64,000 nt of DNA, taken from positions 1 to 64,000 of the forward strand of contig NZ_JAIRBM010000008.1 in NCBI RefSeq assembly GCF_020089865.1, in the 5' to 3' direction. This document shows positions 35,087 through 44,698 of the stretch, one piece after another. The position numbers and the translations under genes were made by a program. Within the stretch, counting starts at the first letter, position 1, and every line of letters starts with the position of its first letter. This DNA comes from Microvirga puerhi. Its GTDB lineage: Bacteria > Pseudomonadota > Alphaproteobacteria > Rhizobiales > Beijerinckiaceae. Below the pieces are notes generated by a model. The model was not told the origin of the DNA and did no database searches. It saw nothing but the letters and a program-made list of their open reading frames with translations.

Positions 35087-36046
35087 TTAAACAGCTTGGT
35101 CAACCTTCCTGCGGTTGGTCATCGTCAGAGCAAGGCCTCCCAGAACCAGGATCACACCGACGGCGAAGAGCGTCCCCATCCGGTCGCCGAAGATCGCCGC
35201 CGATGCGGCGACGCCGACCACCGGCTGAAGGTACTGAACGCTCGCCGCAATCCCGGCCGGGAAGGTGCGCAGCAGGTGCAGCCACAGGAACAAGCCCGCG
35301 ACGCTCACCACGAAGCCGAGATAGATCGCGGCTCCCATGGCCGGAGCCGTGATGTGGATCGGAACGAGCCGCATTTCCCAACCCGCCCAGGGCAGCAGCG
35401 CGATAAAGCCGAACAGGGTGCTCCAGGCTGCTATGGTGGCGGTGCCGTATTCGTGGGTGAGTTCGACGCTCCACACGTAGTAGAACGCGATGGTCAGCGC
35501 GGAGAGCAACATGAGTCCGGCGCCGACCACGCTGGTTTGGAGCACGGCGCTCGTCTCGTTCTCATTTCCCAACGCGACCAGCGCAATACCGGCGAATGCC
35601 GCCAGCAATCCCAGTTTCTGCCGGCCCGATACGGATTGCTTGAGGCGGAGCGCCGCGAACACCACGACGAAGATCGGAATCGTGGCCGAGATGATGGTGC
35701 CGACCGAAGCCGATGTGCCGGCGACGCCGAAGGCCTGGGCAATCTGACCTATGCCGATGCCCAGCACTCCGAGCGCGGCAACGCGCGGCAGGGCCCGCCT
35801 CGGCAGCCGTTGCTTGCCGATCGTGAAGAACAGCAGCAACGGCACGGCGATGGCGAAACGCAGTGCGGTCAGCGTCAACGGAGGCAGCGACAGAAGACCG
35901 AACTTCGTCACCGGGATCGAGAGTCCCCACATGAGAGCGAGCAGCAGCATCGCCGCGATGCTGCGCATGGAGACGGCCGCGTCGCGGTGTGTGACGTGAG
36001 AAGGGGAAGGTTCGGAACGGGTGCCCGCCGGATTTTGGCTCGACAT
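35087..36046 (-). CDS. EamA/DMT-superfamily transporter
   Basis: 319 aa from ATG 36046; the exact start is uncertain (ATG 35968, opening at MRSIAAMLLLALMWG, or GTG 36082 are also possible). Ten hydrophobic segments in two EamA repeats are seen: MLLLALMWGLSIPVTKFGL opens the first, FYYVWSVELTHEYG the second, and FLWLHLLRTFPAGIAASVQYLQPVVGVAASA shows the family PxP-type tail in shortened blocks. These exporters move small metabolites or amino acids; substrate unknown. Confidence 0.85.
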   Translation of the reverse strand: MSSQNPAGTRSEPSPSHVTHRDAAVSMRSIAAMLLLALMWGLSIPVTKFGLLSLPPLTLTALRFAIAVPLLLFFTIGKQRLPRRALPRVAALGVLGIGIGQIAQAFGVAGTSASVGTIISATIPIFVVVFAALRLKQSVSGRQKLGLLAAFAGIALVALGNENETSAVLQTSVVGAGLMLLSALTIAFYYVWSVELTHEYGTATIAAWSTLFGFIALLPWAGWEMRLVPIHITAPAMGAAIYLGFVVSVAGLFLWLHLLRTFPAGIAASVQYLQPVVGVAASAAIFGDRMGTLFAVGVILVLGGLALTMTNRRKVDQAV

Positions 36047-36241
36047 GAACAGGTCTGCAGAAAAACGAAGAGGCGCCGTCACGGTGGTCGCCCCGACATG
36101 CTAGGACGGGCGCTGCTTGCTGACAAACCCTTTGTCCGCGCAGCATCGAGAGTCCAATTCACGCATGATGTCGCCGCGGCCCAAGCGCAAACGGTCCGCT
36201 TCTCCCTTGCTGCGGCCCGAGCCTTCGGAGAAGAATGGCGC

Positions 36242-36790
36242 ATGTCAGGAACAACACTCACACCACAACCCGTCATTTGCACCGAACGCCTCGTCCTGCG
36301 GCGGCCCCGATTGGATGACGCCCAAGCCATCTTTGAGGGATATGCGAGCCGTGCCGACGTCGTGCGGTACCTGAGATGGAGACCTCATGAATCCGTGGAG
36401 GATACCCGCCAGTTTCTCAGATTTGTCGGAGCCGCGTGGGACAGGGGCGACGAGTTCTCATACGCGATCTGTCTTGCGCAGGAGGACGCGCCGATCGGCA
36501 TGATCGGAATCCATCCGGCCGGGACGCGGGTGGTTTTCGGCTACGTCATCGGCCCCTCGCACTGGGGCCAAGGCTATACGGCCGAAGCCCTCTCGGTCCT
36601 TGTGGAATGGTCTCTTGCTCAAGAAGGCATCTGGCGGGCCGGCGCGTATTGCGACATCGAGAACCCCGCCTCGGGCCGGGTGATGGAGAAGGCGGGAATG
36701 ACCTACGAGGGCATCCTGAAGCGCTGGAGCGTGCATCCGAATGTCGCGCAGGAGCCGCGGGATTGCCTGTCCTATTCCAAGGTTCGTTGA
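36242..36790 (+). CDS. GNAT-family N-acetyltransferase (RimJ/RimL type)
   Basis: 182 aa. The GNAT fold shows TERLVLRRPRLDDAQAIFEG at the start, IGMIGIHPAGTRVVFGYVI, and the acetyl-CoA loop GQGYTAEALSVLVEWSL, then ENPASGRVMEKAGMTYEG, as in ribosomal-protein and small-molecule acetyltransferases. GGAGAAG precedes the ATG. The 3' end overlaps the convergent 2H phosphoesterase gene by 19 bp. Confidence 0.9.
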   Translation: MSGTTLTPQPVICTERLVLRRPRLDDAQAIFEGYASRADVVRYLRWRPHESVEDTRQFLRFVGAAWDRGDEFSYAICLAQEDAPIGMIGIHPAGTRVVFGYVIGPSHWGQGYTAEALSVLVEWSLAQEGIWRAGAYCDIENPASGRVMEKAGMTYEGILKRWSVHPNVAQEPRDCLSYSKVR

Positions 36791-37332
36791 GCCGGAGCCT
36801 TTCCGCTTCCCGGAAGAACATGCTCCTCGAGCACGGAGACGGGCGGGAAGGTTACGCAGTCGGCGACGTCGAAGAGCACATCGAACGGTTCAATGGGTTG
36901 GGTCGTGAAGGCGATGGCCTCGGCCCGATGATCCTTCCTGATCTTGGTTCCAAGGGTGCAATGGGGAATCCAAGCGCCCGGCCGGTAATGCGGATGGCAG
37001 TTTGCAGGATCGATGGAGTCGTGAACCCGCGCATGCAGCTGGGCCAAGGCCGCAGAGGGTGAAGGGTCGGCCCAGAGGACCAGGGGATCGCCCTCGAAGA
37101 CGCGCAGGCGTGTGAAGGTCAGGCGCAAGGCCGGGATGCCTTCGACGGCCCTCAGGAGGGCCATTTTCAGCAGCTCTGGAGCGATTTTCTGATAGACCGC
37201 CAGCGTGATGTGCGGCGCATAGTCGAGGGCCACCATCGATGGCGTCCCCTCGAAGAGAGCCACCCGATCCCATAACGCTCTGATGGGATCGGCGGTGTGG
37301 TTCACGGCCTTAAGGCTGATCGCATACGTCAT
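36772..37332 (-). CDS. 2'-5' RNA ligase-family (2H phosphoesterase) protein
   Basis: 186 aa from ATG 37332, at MTYAISLKAV; the frame continues upstream without support. The two H-x-T motifs are HIT at 41-43 (APHITLAVY) and HCT at 124-126 (WIPHCTLGT), which form the 2H active site. Family members cleave or ligate 2',5'- and cyclic phosphodiester bonds in RNA or nucleotides. It is probably co-transcribed with the GNAT gene 28 bp upstream; its tail overlaps the convergent GNAT gene. Confidence 0.87.
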   Translation of the reverse strand: MTYAISLKAVNHTADPIRALWDRVALFEGTPSMVALDYAPHITLAVYQKIAPELLKMALLRAVEGIPALRLTFTRLRVFEGDPLVLWADPSPSAALAQLHARVHDSIDPANCHPHYRPGAWIPHCTLGTKIRKDHRAEAIAFTTQPIEPFDVLFDVADCVTFPPVSVLEEHVLPGSGKAPAQRTLE

Positions 37333-37360
37333 CAGGTTCCATGCGATGCTTGCGGAACAT

Positions 37361-37777
37361 CTAGCCCCATCGTTTGGCCATCCAGACGCGATCATGACCT
37401 GGAGGACGATCCTTCAGACGGCCGATCTCGGCATAGCCTTGCTTCTGATAAAACCCAATCGCCTGAAATGTCGATGTTGTCAGTTGCGAGCCGATCGCGC
37501 CATGCACACGGGCCGCCTCCTCAGCCGAATGCAGCAGGCGGGCGCCGCAGCCCTGGCCACGCAAAGCCTCATCCACCCAGAAGTGATCGACCTGCAGCCA
37601 GCAAAGGGCGACGTTTCCCCGGATCCCTCCGCGCACCTGCTTGTTCTCGTCGCGCATGAGCAGGGTCAGAGGAACACGCGGCAAGTTGCCTGTTTGCGCG
37701 ATCATGTGAGCCCGCAGACCGGCCGTGACGTCATCTGCGCCAGGGGGATCGGCCTCCTCAAATACCTCGATCTGCAT
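37361..37777 (-). CDS. GNAT-family N-acetyltransferase
   Basis: 138 aa. A short GNAT domain: VDEALRGQGCGARLLHSAEE is the acetyl-CoA-binding R/Q-x-x-G-x-G/A motif, then the TSTFQAIGFYQKQGYAEIG beta-bulge strand. The N-terminal part (DDVTAGLRAHMIAQTGNLPR) is variable. Substrate unknown. Precedes the 2H phosphoesterase on the same strand. Confidence 0.87.
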   Translation of the reverse strand: MQIEVFEEADPPGADDVTAGLRAHMIAQTGNLPRVPLTLLMRDENKQVRGGIRGNVALCWLQVDHFWVDEALRGQGCGARLLHSAEEAARVHGAIGSQLTTSTFQAIGFYQKQGYAEIGRLKDRPPGHDRVWMAKRWG

Positions 37778-37951
37778 GTTCGCTCATTCCATGACCTGCC
37801 ATAGGCAAATCATGCCATGATCTTGCCGGTCAACGAGTCTGCGTTCTTCCGTCCGGCAGAGCCCAAATATCCCACGCAAACGCCCCTGCCCTTGACCGCC
37901 GCGGCGCCGGATGCGAAAGCGCCCCGTTCTCATCAGGTGCAACGGTTTTTC

Positions 37952-38953
37952 ATGTCCTCATCCCGCATCGACGTGCTCACCCTCGGCAACGCCATCGTTG
38001 ACGTGCTCGCCCACACGGACGAGGCCTTCCTCGTCAAGAAGAAGGTCCACAAAGGCGCCATGCAGCTCATCGACGAGGCGCGGGCGGAAGAGCTCTTCGG
38101 CGATATGGGGCCGGCCATCGTGGTGTCGGGCGGTTCCGCCGCCAATACCGCCGCCGGTGTCGCGTCCCTCGGGGTAAAGGCCGGCTTCATCGGCAAGGTG
38201 AAGAACGACGAGACGGGCCGCCATTTCGCTCACGATCTCAAGGCCATCGACGTCCATTACGACGTTGCCTTCGCGGAGGACGGTCCAGCCACCGCCCGCA
38301 GCTTCATCTTGGTGACGCCGGACGGCGAGCGCACCATGAACACCTATCTCGGCGCCTGCCAGAACCTGACGCCGGACGACATCAAGCCGGAGACCGTCCA
38401 GGCGTCTTCTTACGTCTATCTCGAAGGCTATCTCTGGGATCCGCCGGCCGCGAAGGAAGCCTTCCGCAAGGCGGTGAAGCTCGCCCACGCAGCCGGCAAC
38501 AAGGTGGCTCTGACCCTCTCCGACGCCTTCTGCGTCGACCGCTATCGGGACGAGTTCCTCGGCCTCATGCGCGATGGCAGCCTCGATATCCTGTTCGCCA
38601 ACATCCATGAGCTCCAGAGCCTCTACGGCACCTCGGATGCCGGCTCCGCCCTGGCGGCTTTGCGGGAAGAGAAGGTTCTCGGCGTCGTGACCCGTTCGGC
38701 GGAGGGCGCGATGGTGGTGAGTCGCGGTGCGACCCAGGCCGTTCCGGCCTTCCCGGTCGAGAAGGTGATCGACACTACCGGCGCCGGCGATCTCTTCGCC
38801 GCCGGTTTCCTCGCAGGCCTTGCGAAGAATCTCGATCTCGTGGATTGCGCCCGCCTCGGCGGGCTCGCCGCCGCCGAGATCATCAGCCATCTGGGCGCCC
38901 GGCCCCAGGTGAATCTACGCGAGCTGGCGCAGCAGGAAGGGCTGTTGGGATAA
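37952..38953 (+). CDS. PfkB-family adenosine kinase-like carbohydrate kinase
   Basis: 333 aa. The ribokinase fold has the N-terminal GNAIVDVLA, SGGSAANTAAGVASLG (substrate Gly-Gly), and the anion hole DTTGAGDLFAAGFLAGL with catalytic Asp280. Length and the KTxxGxxGDLFA pattern best fit adenosine kinase of the PfkB family. ATG 37952 is chosen since the upstream frame is low-complexity. No ATP or nucleoside operon partner lies nearby; an inverted repeat separates it from coaA. Confidence 0.88.
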   Translation: MSSSRIDVLTLGNAIVDVLAHTDEAFLVKKKVHKGAMQLIDEARAEELFGDMGPAIVVSGGSAANTAAGVASLGVKAGFIGKVKNDETGRHFAHDLKAIDVHYDVAFAEDGPATARSFILVTPDGERTMNTYLGACQNLTPDDIKPETVQASSYVYLEGYLWDPPAAKEAFRKAVKLAHAAGNKVALTLSDAFCVDRYRDEFLGLMRDGSLDILFANIHELQSLYGTSDAGSALAALREEKVLGVVTRSAEGAMVVSRGATQAVPAFPVEKVIDTTGAGDLFAAGFLAGLAKNLDLVDCARLGGLAAAEIISHLGARPQVNLRELAQQEGLLG

Positions 38954-38963
38954 AGCAATCCCC

Positions 38964-39110
38964 GTCATTCCGGGGCCGCGTCAGCGGAGCCCGGAACCCA
39001 TAAACACCCAAAGTCCTGAACGGAACGCAACCGAAGCCACGGCGTATTATCCTGCAACGGTAGCGGCTATGGGTTCCGGGCCCAGCGCTCCGCGCTGTCC
39101 CGGAATGACA
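38964..39110. repeat. Dispersed mosaic inverted repeat, copy 3
   Basis: About 147 bp between convergent genes (PfkB and coaA). Outer ends GTCATTCCGGGG and TCCCGGAATGAC form a near-perfect inverted pair; inner CCCGGAACCCATAAACACCC and GTAGCGGCTATGGGTTCCGG share blocks with copies 1 and 2. The best preserved of the three copies. Confidence 0.86.
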
Positions 39111-39136
39111 GCAGAGGGTACCGAAAAGCCGTTCTC

Positions 39137-40114
39137 TTACAGCCGCCGCAGCGCCACCGTCTCGATCCGGTGGCTTGCGCCCTTTTTGAGGATCAGGCTG
39201 GCGCGCTGGCGCGTCGGCACGATGTTGTCGCGCAGATTCACGAGGTTGATGCGGCTCCAGAGGCCGTCCGCGATCGTGACGGCCTCCGTCTCCGACAATT
39301 CCGCGTAGCGGCGGAAATAGGAGAGCGGATCGCGGAAGGCCGTGTGGCGCAGGCGCAGGAAGCGGTTGACGTACCAGCGATGCAGATCGTCCTCTTCCGC
39401 GTCGATATAGACCGAGAAGTCGAAGAAATCGGACACGAAGGGGATGGCGGTCCCGTCCTTGGGCATGCGCGCCGGCTGGAGCACGTTGAGGCCCTCGACG
39501 ATGAGGATGTCCGGGCGGTCGACCTCCGTCTCCTCGCCGGGCACCACATCGTAGACGAGATGGGAGTAAAGAGGCGCCCGGACATGCCGCTTGCCGGCCT
39601 TGATGTCGGCGAGGAAGTGCAGCAGCGCGCCGGTATCGTAGCTCTCCGGAAAGCCCTTGCGCTCCATCAGGCCGAGCCTTGTCAGCTCGGCATTGGGCAG
39701 GAGAAAGCCGTCCGTGGTGACGAGATCGACCTTCGGGGTGTTGGGCCAGCGGGCGAGCAGCGCCTTGAGGACGCGCGCAGTCGTCGATTTGCCCACCGCC
39801 ACGGAACCGGCGACGCCGATGATATAGGGAACTTTTTCATCCCGCTCGGCCAGGAGGAAGCGCTGCGTCGCCTTGAACAGCCCCTGCGTCGCCGCGACGT
39901 AGAGCGAGAGCAGGCGTGAGAGCGGCAGATAGATCGCCGCCACCTCGTCGAGGGAGATCGGATCGTTGAGGGATTGCAACTGCACCACCTCCTCGGCGGT
40001 CAGCGTCATCGGCGCATCGGCGCGCAGCTTCGCCCATTCATCCCGGCTGAAGGTTCGGTAGGGGGAAAGGTTGTCCTCCGCGAAGGACACCGCGTTGCGC
40101 TGATCCATGAGCAT
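39137..40114 (-). CDS. coaA: Pantothenate kinase (type I)
   Basis: 325 aa. It phosphorylates pantothenate in coenzyme A synthesis. The P-loop GSVAVGKST is at ~103-111 after [37 protein letters not shown] and [13 protein letters not shown] are family blocks; the C-terminal DYSVYIDA-type stretch is present. Met1 or Met3 may start. It is last in the minus-strand his cluster, hisB to hisE then coaA. Confidence 0.95.
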   Translation of the reverse strand: MLMDQRNAVSFAEDNLSPYRTFSRDEWAKLRADAPMTLTAEEVVQLQSLNDPISLDEVAAIYLPLSRLLSLYVAATQGLFKATQRFLLAERDEKVPYIIGVAGSVAVGKSTTARVLKALLARWPNTPKVDLVTTDGFLLPNAELTRLGLMERKGFPESYDTGALLHFLADIKAGKRHVRAPLYSHLVYDVVPGEETEVDRPDILIVEGLNVLQPARMPKDGTAIPFVSDFFDFSVYIDAEEDDLHRWYVNRFLRLRHTAFRDPLSYFRRYAELSETEAVTIADGLWSRINLVNLRDNIVPTRQRASLILKKGASHRIETVALRRL

Positions 40115-40159
40115 CCCCTTTCGGGTTCCAAGACTTGTCAGGCTTAAGGCCTATTAGGC

Positions 40160-40480
40160 CTAAGATGTGCGCGCAGCCTTTTCGGCCAGCCCCGATTGTG
40201 CGGTGCGGCGTTCGAGTTCGGCCATCACGTCACTTAGCGGAATACGGGCACCCTGCAACACGACCAAAAGGTGATACAGCACGTCCGCCGCCTCGGCCGT
40301 GAGATTGGATCGGTCCTCCAGCACGGCAGCGAGCGCCGCCTCGACCGCCTCCTCGCCGAGCTTCTTGGCGGCCTTGGCAGGCCCGTCCGCCAGAAGCTTC
40401 GCCGTATAGGACTCGCTCGGCGGCGCGGCGGCGCGGGTGGCGACGATGCGGGCGAGGTCGTTGAGGGTGAAGGTAGTCAT
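40160..40480 (-). CDS. hisE: Phosphoribosyl-ATP pyrophosphatase
   Basis: 106 aa. It removes pyrophosphate from PR-ATP, the second step of histidine synthesis. Motifs are [30 protein letters not shown] cut in pieces here: the EEAVE metal-site helix and [15 protein letters not shown] (EAxD). It follows the racemase gene (19-bp gap) and lies before coaA. Confidence 0.94.
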   Translation of the reverse strand: MTTFTLNDLARIVATRAAAPPSESYTAKLLADGPAKAAKKLGEEAVEAALAAVLEDRSNLTAEAADVLYHLLVVLQGARIPLSDVMAELERRTAQSGLAEKAARTS

Positions 40481-40499
40481 GGAGTGATCCTTCCCTATA

Positions 40500-41147
40500 T
40501 CAGGATGCTCGAGCGAGGCTGGCAGCCATGGCGGCGCTCAGCCCCACATCGGGACTCGTCAGGGGGCGTCCGCCGCGACACAGGTCGACCGCATCCATCA
40601 TCGAGGCCTGGGCGAGGGCGACGGTCTCGAAACCTTCCGCGAAGGCGCGGTCCGCCGCCTCGGCGATCATTGCGAGGTAGCCGCTCCGGTCCCCGCCCTT
40701 GAACAGGTCCCAAGCCTTGGGAACGAGGCTAGTCTCGACGGTCGTTCCAACCGCCTGGGCGGCGGCATCGAACAAGGCGCGGGTCGGTTCAAGAGTGGTT
40801 GGGGCGGCGATGAGCACTATGGCCCGCCTGCCGCTATGGGCTGTGGCCTGGGCCAGGGCCTCATCCACACGCAGAACCGGAACATGGGTTTGCGTAGCTG
40901 CCACGGCAGCGGCGGGGCCGATGCTCGAACAGGTAAGGATCACCGCATCCGCGCCGACGGTAAGCTCCAGCAGAATCGCGGCGATCTCGCTTTCGAGCGC
41001 CTCGGTGAAACCGCCCTGCTCGACCTTGGCCAGCAGATCCGGACGCACCGTATGGGTCAGCGTCCCATGCGTGTAGGCTTCGCCTGTCGCAGCGTTCTCG
41101 AACACGGCGATATTGCTGTCGGCGGTGTGCAGGCAGGCGATACGCAT
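40500..41147 (-). CDS. Asp/Glu racemase-superfamily protein
   Basis: 215 aa. The fold is suggested by an N-terminal [14 protein letters not shown] and a catalytic-type Cys in [14 protein letters not shown], then [15 protein letters not shown]. The second Cys expected in a two-Cys racemase is not obvious; at its usual place the sequence reads [11 protein letters not shown], so racemase activity is doubtful. It lies between hisF and hisE, 11 bp after hisF and 19 bp before hisE, in a his operon where it has no obvious role. Confidence 0.72.
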   Translation of the reverse strand: MRIACLHTADSNIAVFENAATGEAYTHGTLTHTVRPDLLAKVEQGGFTEALESEIAAILLELTVGADAVILTCSSIGPAAAVAATQTHVPVLRVDEALAQATAHSGRRAIVLIAAPTTLEPTRALFDAAAQAVGTTVETSLVPKAWDLFKGGDRSGYLAMIAEAADRAFAEGFETVALAQASMMDAVDLCRGGRPLTSPDVGLSAAMAASLARAS

Positions 41148-41158
41148 GAAAGAAGATC

Positions 41159-41953
41159 CTATCGGGTCGGGCGGGCCGCTGGGTCCAGCCGCATCTTCAG
41201 GCCGGCCTTGGCCATATAATCCTTCGCCTCGCCGACGCTGTACGTGCCGAAATGGAAGATCGAGGCCGCGAGCACCGCGCTGGCATGGCCTTCCTTCACG
41301 CCATCCACCAGGTGATCGAGATTGCCGACGCCGCCGGAGGCGATGACCGGTACGGAGACCGCGTCCGCGATCGCCCGGACCAGGGCGAGGTCGTAGCCGC
41401 CCTTGGTGCCGTCCCGGTCCATGGACGTGACGAGGAGTTCGCCGGCGCCGAGATCCGCCACCTGTTTCGCGAAGGCGATGGCGTCGATGCCGGTGGCGTT
41501 GCGTCCGCCATGGGTGAAGATCTCCCAGCGCGGCGCCTCCCCCTCCCCCGACACCTTCTTGGCGTCGATGGCGACGACGATGCACTGATTGCCGAACTTT
41601 TCCGCCGCCTCGCGCACGAAATCGGGATTCTTCACCGCGGCGGTGTTGATGGAGACCTTGTCGGCTCCGGCGAGCAGCAGCTTGCGGATGTCATCGACCG
41701 TGCGCACACCGCCGCCCACGGTCAGTGGCATGAAGCAGGCTTCCGCCGTGCGGCGCACCACGTCGAACAGGATGCCGCGCGCCTCATGGCTTGCGGTGAT
41801 GTCGAGGAAGCAGAGCTCGTCGGCGCCCGCCGCGTCATAGGCCTTCGCGGCTTCCACCGGATCGCCGGCATCGACGAGATCGACGAACTGCACGCCCTTC
41901 ACGACGCGCCCGTCCTTGACGTCAAGGCACGGGATGAGGCGGACCTTCAGCAT
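41159..41953 (-). CDS. hisF: Imidazole glycerol phosphate synthase subunit HisF
   Basis: 264-aa TIM barrel that makes imidazole glycerol phosphate and AICAR with His[15 protein letters not shown] carries the catalytic Asp11; the opposite acid lies in [23 protein letters not shown] and [12 protein letters not shown] hold the phosphate. Starts with ATG sharing one base with the hisA stop (TGATG). Confidence 0.96.
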   Translation of the reverse strand: MLKVRLIPCLDVKDGRVVKGVQFVDLVDAGDPVEAAKAYDAAGADELCFLDITASHEARGILFDVVRRTAEACFMPLTVGGGVRTVDDIRKLLLAGADKVSINTAAVKNPDFVREAAEKFGNQCIVVAIDAKKVSGEGEAPRWEIFTHGGRNATGIDAIAFAKQVADLGAGELLVTSMDRDGTKGGYDLALVRAIADAVSVPVIASGGVGNLDHLVDGVKEGHASAVLAASIFHFGTYSVGEAKDYMAKAGLKMRLDPAARPTR

Positions 41954-42705
41954 CAGGCATCCTCCTTGCGCGCAGTGCGCAGCAGCGCCAGCGCCTGGTC
42001 CGGGTCGATGCGGCCGTCATAGAGAGCGCGGCCGGTGATCGCGCCGCCGAGGATCGCGCAGTCGGGCTGGGTGAGGCGCTCGATATCCGCCATGGAGCCG
42101 AGGCCGCCGGAGGCGATCACTGGAATCTTCACGGCCCGTGCAAGACCCAAGGTCATCGGAATGTTGAGACCCTTGAGAATCCCGTCGCGGGCGATGTCGG
42201 TGTAGATGATCGCCGCGACGCCGGCATCCTCGAAGCGGCGGCCGAGTTCCTCCGCCGTCAGGGTCGAGGTCTGGGCCCAGCCTTCCACGGCTACGAGGCC
42301 GTCCTTGGCGTCGATGCCGACCGCCACCCGGCCGGGATGGAGACGGGCCGCCTCACGCACGAAGGCCGGGTCGCGCACCGCCGCGGTGCCGATGATGACG
42401 CGGGCGACACCCTTGGCCAGCCAGCCTTCCACGGTCTTCATGTCGCGAATGCCGCCGCCGAGCTGCACCGGGATCTTGATGCGTTTGAGGATTGCCTCGA
42501 CCGCGGCGGCGTTCATGGGCTTTCCGGCGAAGGCGCCGTCGAGATCGACCACGTGCAGCCACTCGAAGCCCTGGGCCTCGAAAGCGGCGGCCTGCGCCGC
42601 CGGGTCGTCGTTGAAGATCGTGGCCTGGTCCATGTCGCCCTGAATGAGGCGCACGCAGCGCCCTTCCTTCAGGTCGATGGCGGGAAAGAGGATCACGGGC
42701 GCCAC
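41953..42705 (-). CDS. hisA: Phosphoribosylformimino-5-aminoimidazole carboxamide ribotide isomerase (HisA)
   Basis: 250-aa TIM barrel isomerase of histidine synthesis. [14 protein letters not shown] has catalytic Asp11; the second Asp is in [29 protein letters not shown] and [11 protein letters not shown] bind phosphate. Its start overlaps the 3' end of hisH by 13 bp. Confidence 0.96.
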   Translation of the reverse strand: MAPVILFPAIDLKEGRCVRLIQGDMDQATIFNDDPAAQAAAFEAQGFEWLHVVDLDGAFAGKPMNAAAVEAILKRIKIPVQLGGGIRDMKTVEGWLAKGVARVIIGTAAVRDPAFVREAARLHPGRVAVGIDAKDGLVAVEGWAQTSTLTAEELGRRFEDAGVAAIIYTDIARDGILKGLNIPMTLGLARAVKIPVIASGGLGSMADIERLTQPDCAILGGAITGRALYDGRIDPDQALALLRTARKEDA

Positions 42706-43343
42706 CTCAAAAAATTGGCGATGAGCTTGAGGCCCAGGGCCTGGCTCTTCTCGGGGTGAAACTGGGTGCCGACCATGTTGTCTTTCGCCACGATGGCAGT
42801 CACGGGCCCGCCGTAATCGACTGTGGCGACCACATTATCGGGCTTTGCTGCCGACAAGGCATAGGAATGGACGAAATAGGCGTGCAGCCCCTGAGGTCCG
42901 GTGGGAATGCCCTCCAGGACCGGATGGGTTCTCAACTGGTCGAGGGTATTCCAGCCCATATGCGGGATCTTGAGCGAAGGATCGCCCGGCGTGATGGTCT
43001 TCACATCCCCGGAAATCCAGTCGAGCCCGGCGGTGGTCACGTATTCGAGGCCGCGGGTCGCCATGAGCTGCATGCCGACGCAGATGCCGAGGAACGGCCT
43101 GCCCTCCTCCCGCACGCGGCGGTTCAGGGCGTCGACCATGCCGGGCACGCCGTCGAGACCGCGGCGGCAATCGGCGAAGGCGCCGACGCCCGGCAGCACG
43201 ATCCGGTCCGCCTTCGCGACGGCAGAGGGATCCGACGAGACCGCGATCACGTCGGAAAGGCCCGCCTCGCGCGCTGCACGCTCGAAGGCCTTGGCGGCGG
43301 AATGAAGATTGCCGGACCCGTAATCGACGATGATGACACTCAC
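42693..43343 (-). CDS. hisH: Imidazole glycerol phosphate synthase subunit HisH
   Basis: 216-aa class I glutamine amidotransferase that feeds ammonia to HisF. The triad is Cys88 (GICVGMQ), His196 and Glu198 (TQFHPEKS). [13 protein letters not shown] is the oxyanion-loop region. Overlaps the DUF2628 gene upstream (ATGA) and hisA downstream, so translation is coupled. Confidence 0.96.
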   Translation of the reverse strand: MSVIIVDYGSGNLHSAAKAFERAAREAGLSDVIAVSSDPSAVAKADRIVLPGVGAFADCRRGLDGVPGMVDALNRRVREEGRPFLGICVGMQLMATRGLEYVTTAGLDWISGDVKTITPGDPSLKIPHMGWNTLDQLRTHPVLEGIPTGPQGLHAYFVHSYALSAAKPDNVVATVDYGGPVTAIVAKDNMVGTQFHPEKSQALGLKLIANFLRWRP

Positions 43344-43837
43344 CGGGGACGCTCCGCATCGGGAAAGAGGCCGATCACCGGCTCCGTCCCCGGATGGGGA
43401 CGCAGCGCCGATGACGGCGAAGGAGAAGACGATGTGGCGGAGCGGGACGCCGCCTGCTGCAGCCAGCGGGCGAAGGTCTTGGCCTCCGCTTCGTCACGAT
43501 CGGAGGCCGTCACCACGTCGACGGCCGTCCGCCCATGGCGGTCATAGGTCCAGCGCCGGAGGCTCTCCGCTTCGAGCCCGATCAGGATTTGGAACAGCAG
43601 CTCCGCAACGAAGCGCACGCCCAGATTGACGTTCAGCGCCGTCAGAACGACCTGCAGCGCCACGAGGGCGACGAGGACGAGGAGTCCCGCAAGCCACAGC
43701 CGATGGAAGAAGAACCAGAGGAACGTGAAGAAGAAGGCGCCCCAGGAAAAGCCGTCCTTCACGATCTCCGCCTCGTCGAGAGCCGTCGGATCGCCCGGCC
43801 GTGCATCGCGTGCGAGGTGCAGCGTATAGGTGGTCAT
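43340..43837 (-). CDS. DUF2628 membrane protein
   Basis: 165 aa. Two to three hydrophobic segments ([21 protein letters not shown] then [14 protein letters not shown]) follow a short polar start ([15 protein letters not shown]). The FSWxAFFFxxxWxxxHRxW pattern is the DUF2628 mark. The rest is a cytoplasmic tail rich in Ser/Pro. Embedded between hisB and hisH; its stop overlaps hisH by four bases, so it is transcribed with the his genes though the histidine link is unknown. Confidence 0.88.
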   Translation of the reverse strand: MTTYTLHLARDARPGDPTALDEAEIVKDGFSWGAFFFTFLWFFFHRLWLAGLLVLVALVALQVVLTALNVNLGVRFVAELLFQILIGLEAESLRRWTYDRHGRTAVDVVTASDRDEAEAKTFARWLQQAASRSATSSSPSPSSALRPHPGTEPVIGLFPDAERPR

Positions 43838-43947
43838 GACACCGTTCCTTGAGAAGCCGCGTCCGCGAGGGCCTTGCCCATCGCGAAACGAGGCGATCTG
43901 TCGACGATCATGGAATGTCTCGCATCGGAGGATCGAGACATTCAGAT

Positions 43948-44535
43948 CTAGAGCGTTCCCTTGGTGGAGGGAATGCGACCCTGCTCCCGCGGATCAACGG
44001 AGACCGCATGCCTCAGGGTCCGGGCCACACCCTTGAAGCAGCTCTCGGCGATATGATGGCTGTTGGCGCCGTAGAGGGTCTCGATATGGAGCGTCAGCCC
44101 GGCATTGACGGCGAAGGCCTGGAAGAACTCGCGCACCAGCTCGGTGTCGAAGCCGCCGATCTTCTCGGTCGGGAACGTTGTCCTGAACACCAGGAAAGGA
44201 CGCCCTGAAATATCGAGCGCCACCCGGGTCAGGGTCTCGTCCATCGGCAGATGGATGTCCGCGTAGCGGCTGATCCCCTTCTTGTCGCCGAGTGCTTGCA
44301 CGAGGGCCTGGCCGAGCGCGATGCCGGTGTCTTCCGTCGTATGATGCTGGTCCACATGCAGGTCGCCGGTCACCTTGACGGTCAGGTCGACCAGGGCATG
44401 GCGGGCGAAGAGTTCGAGCATATGGTCGAGGAAGCCGACTCCGGTGGCGATCTCGGCCTTGCCGGTGCCATCGAGGGCGATCGACAGGGCGACATCGGTC
44501 TCGGCGGTGCGACGGCTGACGCTCGCGGCGCGCAT
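43948..44535 (-). CDS. hisB: Imidazoleglycerol-phosphate dehydratase
   Basis: 195-aa single-domain IGPD (no histidinol-phosphatase half). The di-manganese His cluster is seen in [14 protein letters not shown] and [20 protein letters not shown], and in [16 protein letters not shown]. It catalyses the dehydration of imidazole-glycerol phosphate. Opens the minus-strand his cluster, divergent from hslV with ~160 bp between. Confidence 0.96.
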   Translation of the reverse strand: MRAASVSRRTAETDVALSIALDGTGKAEIATGVGFLDHMLELFARHALVDLTVKVTGDLHVDQHHTTEDTGIALGQALVQALGDKKGISRYADIHLPMDETLTRVALDISGRPFLVFRTTFPTEKIGGFDTELVREFFQAFAVNAGLTLHIETLYGANSHHIAESCFKGVARTLRHAVSVDPREQGRIPSTKGTL

Positions 44536-44698
44536 CGGTGAGGATCCTTCGTGAGAGAGACGGCGCGGATAAAGTGACGGCGCCTTCTATCAGCGTGGCG
44601 GGAGAAATGCCACCCGCGTTGCTTTTGCGATCAGGATGATTAAGTCAGTCCCATCCCTCCGGAGTTTTCTGCCCTTGTCCGAGACCAATCCTCCCAGC

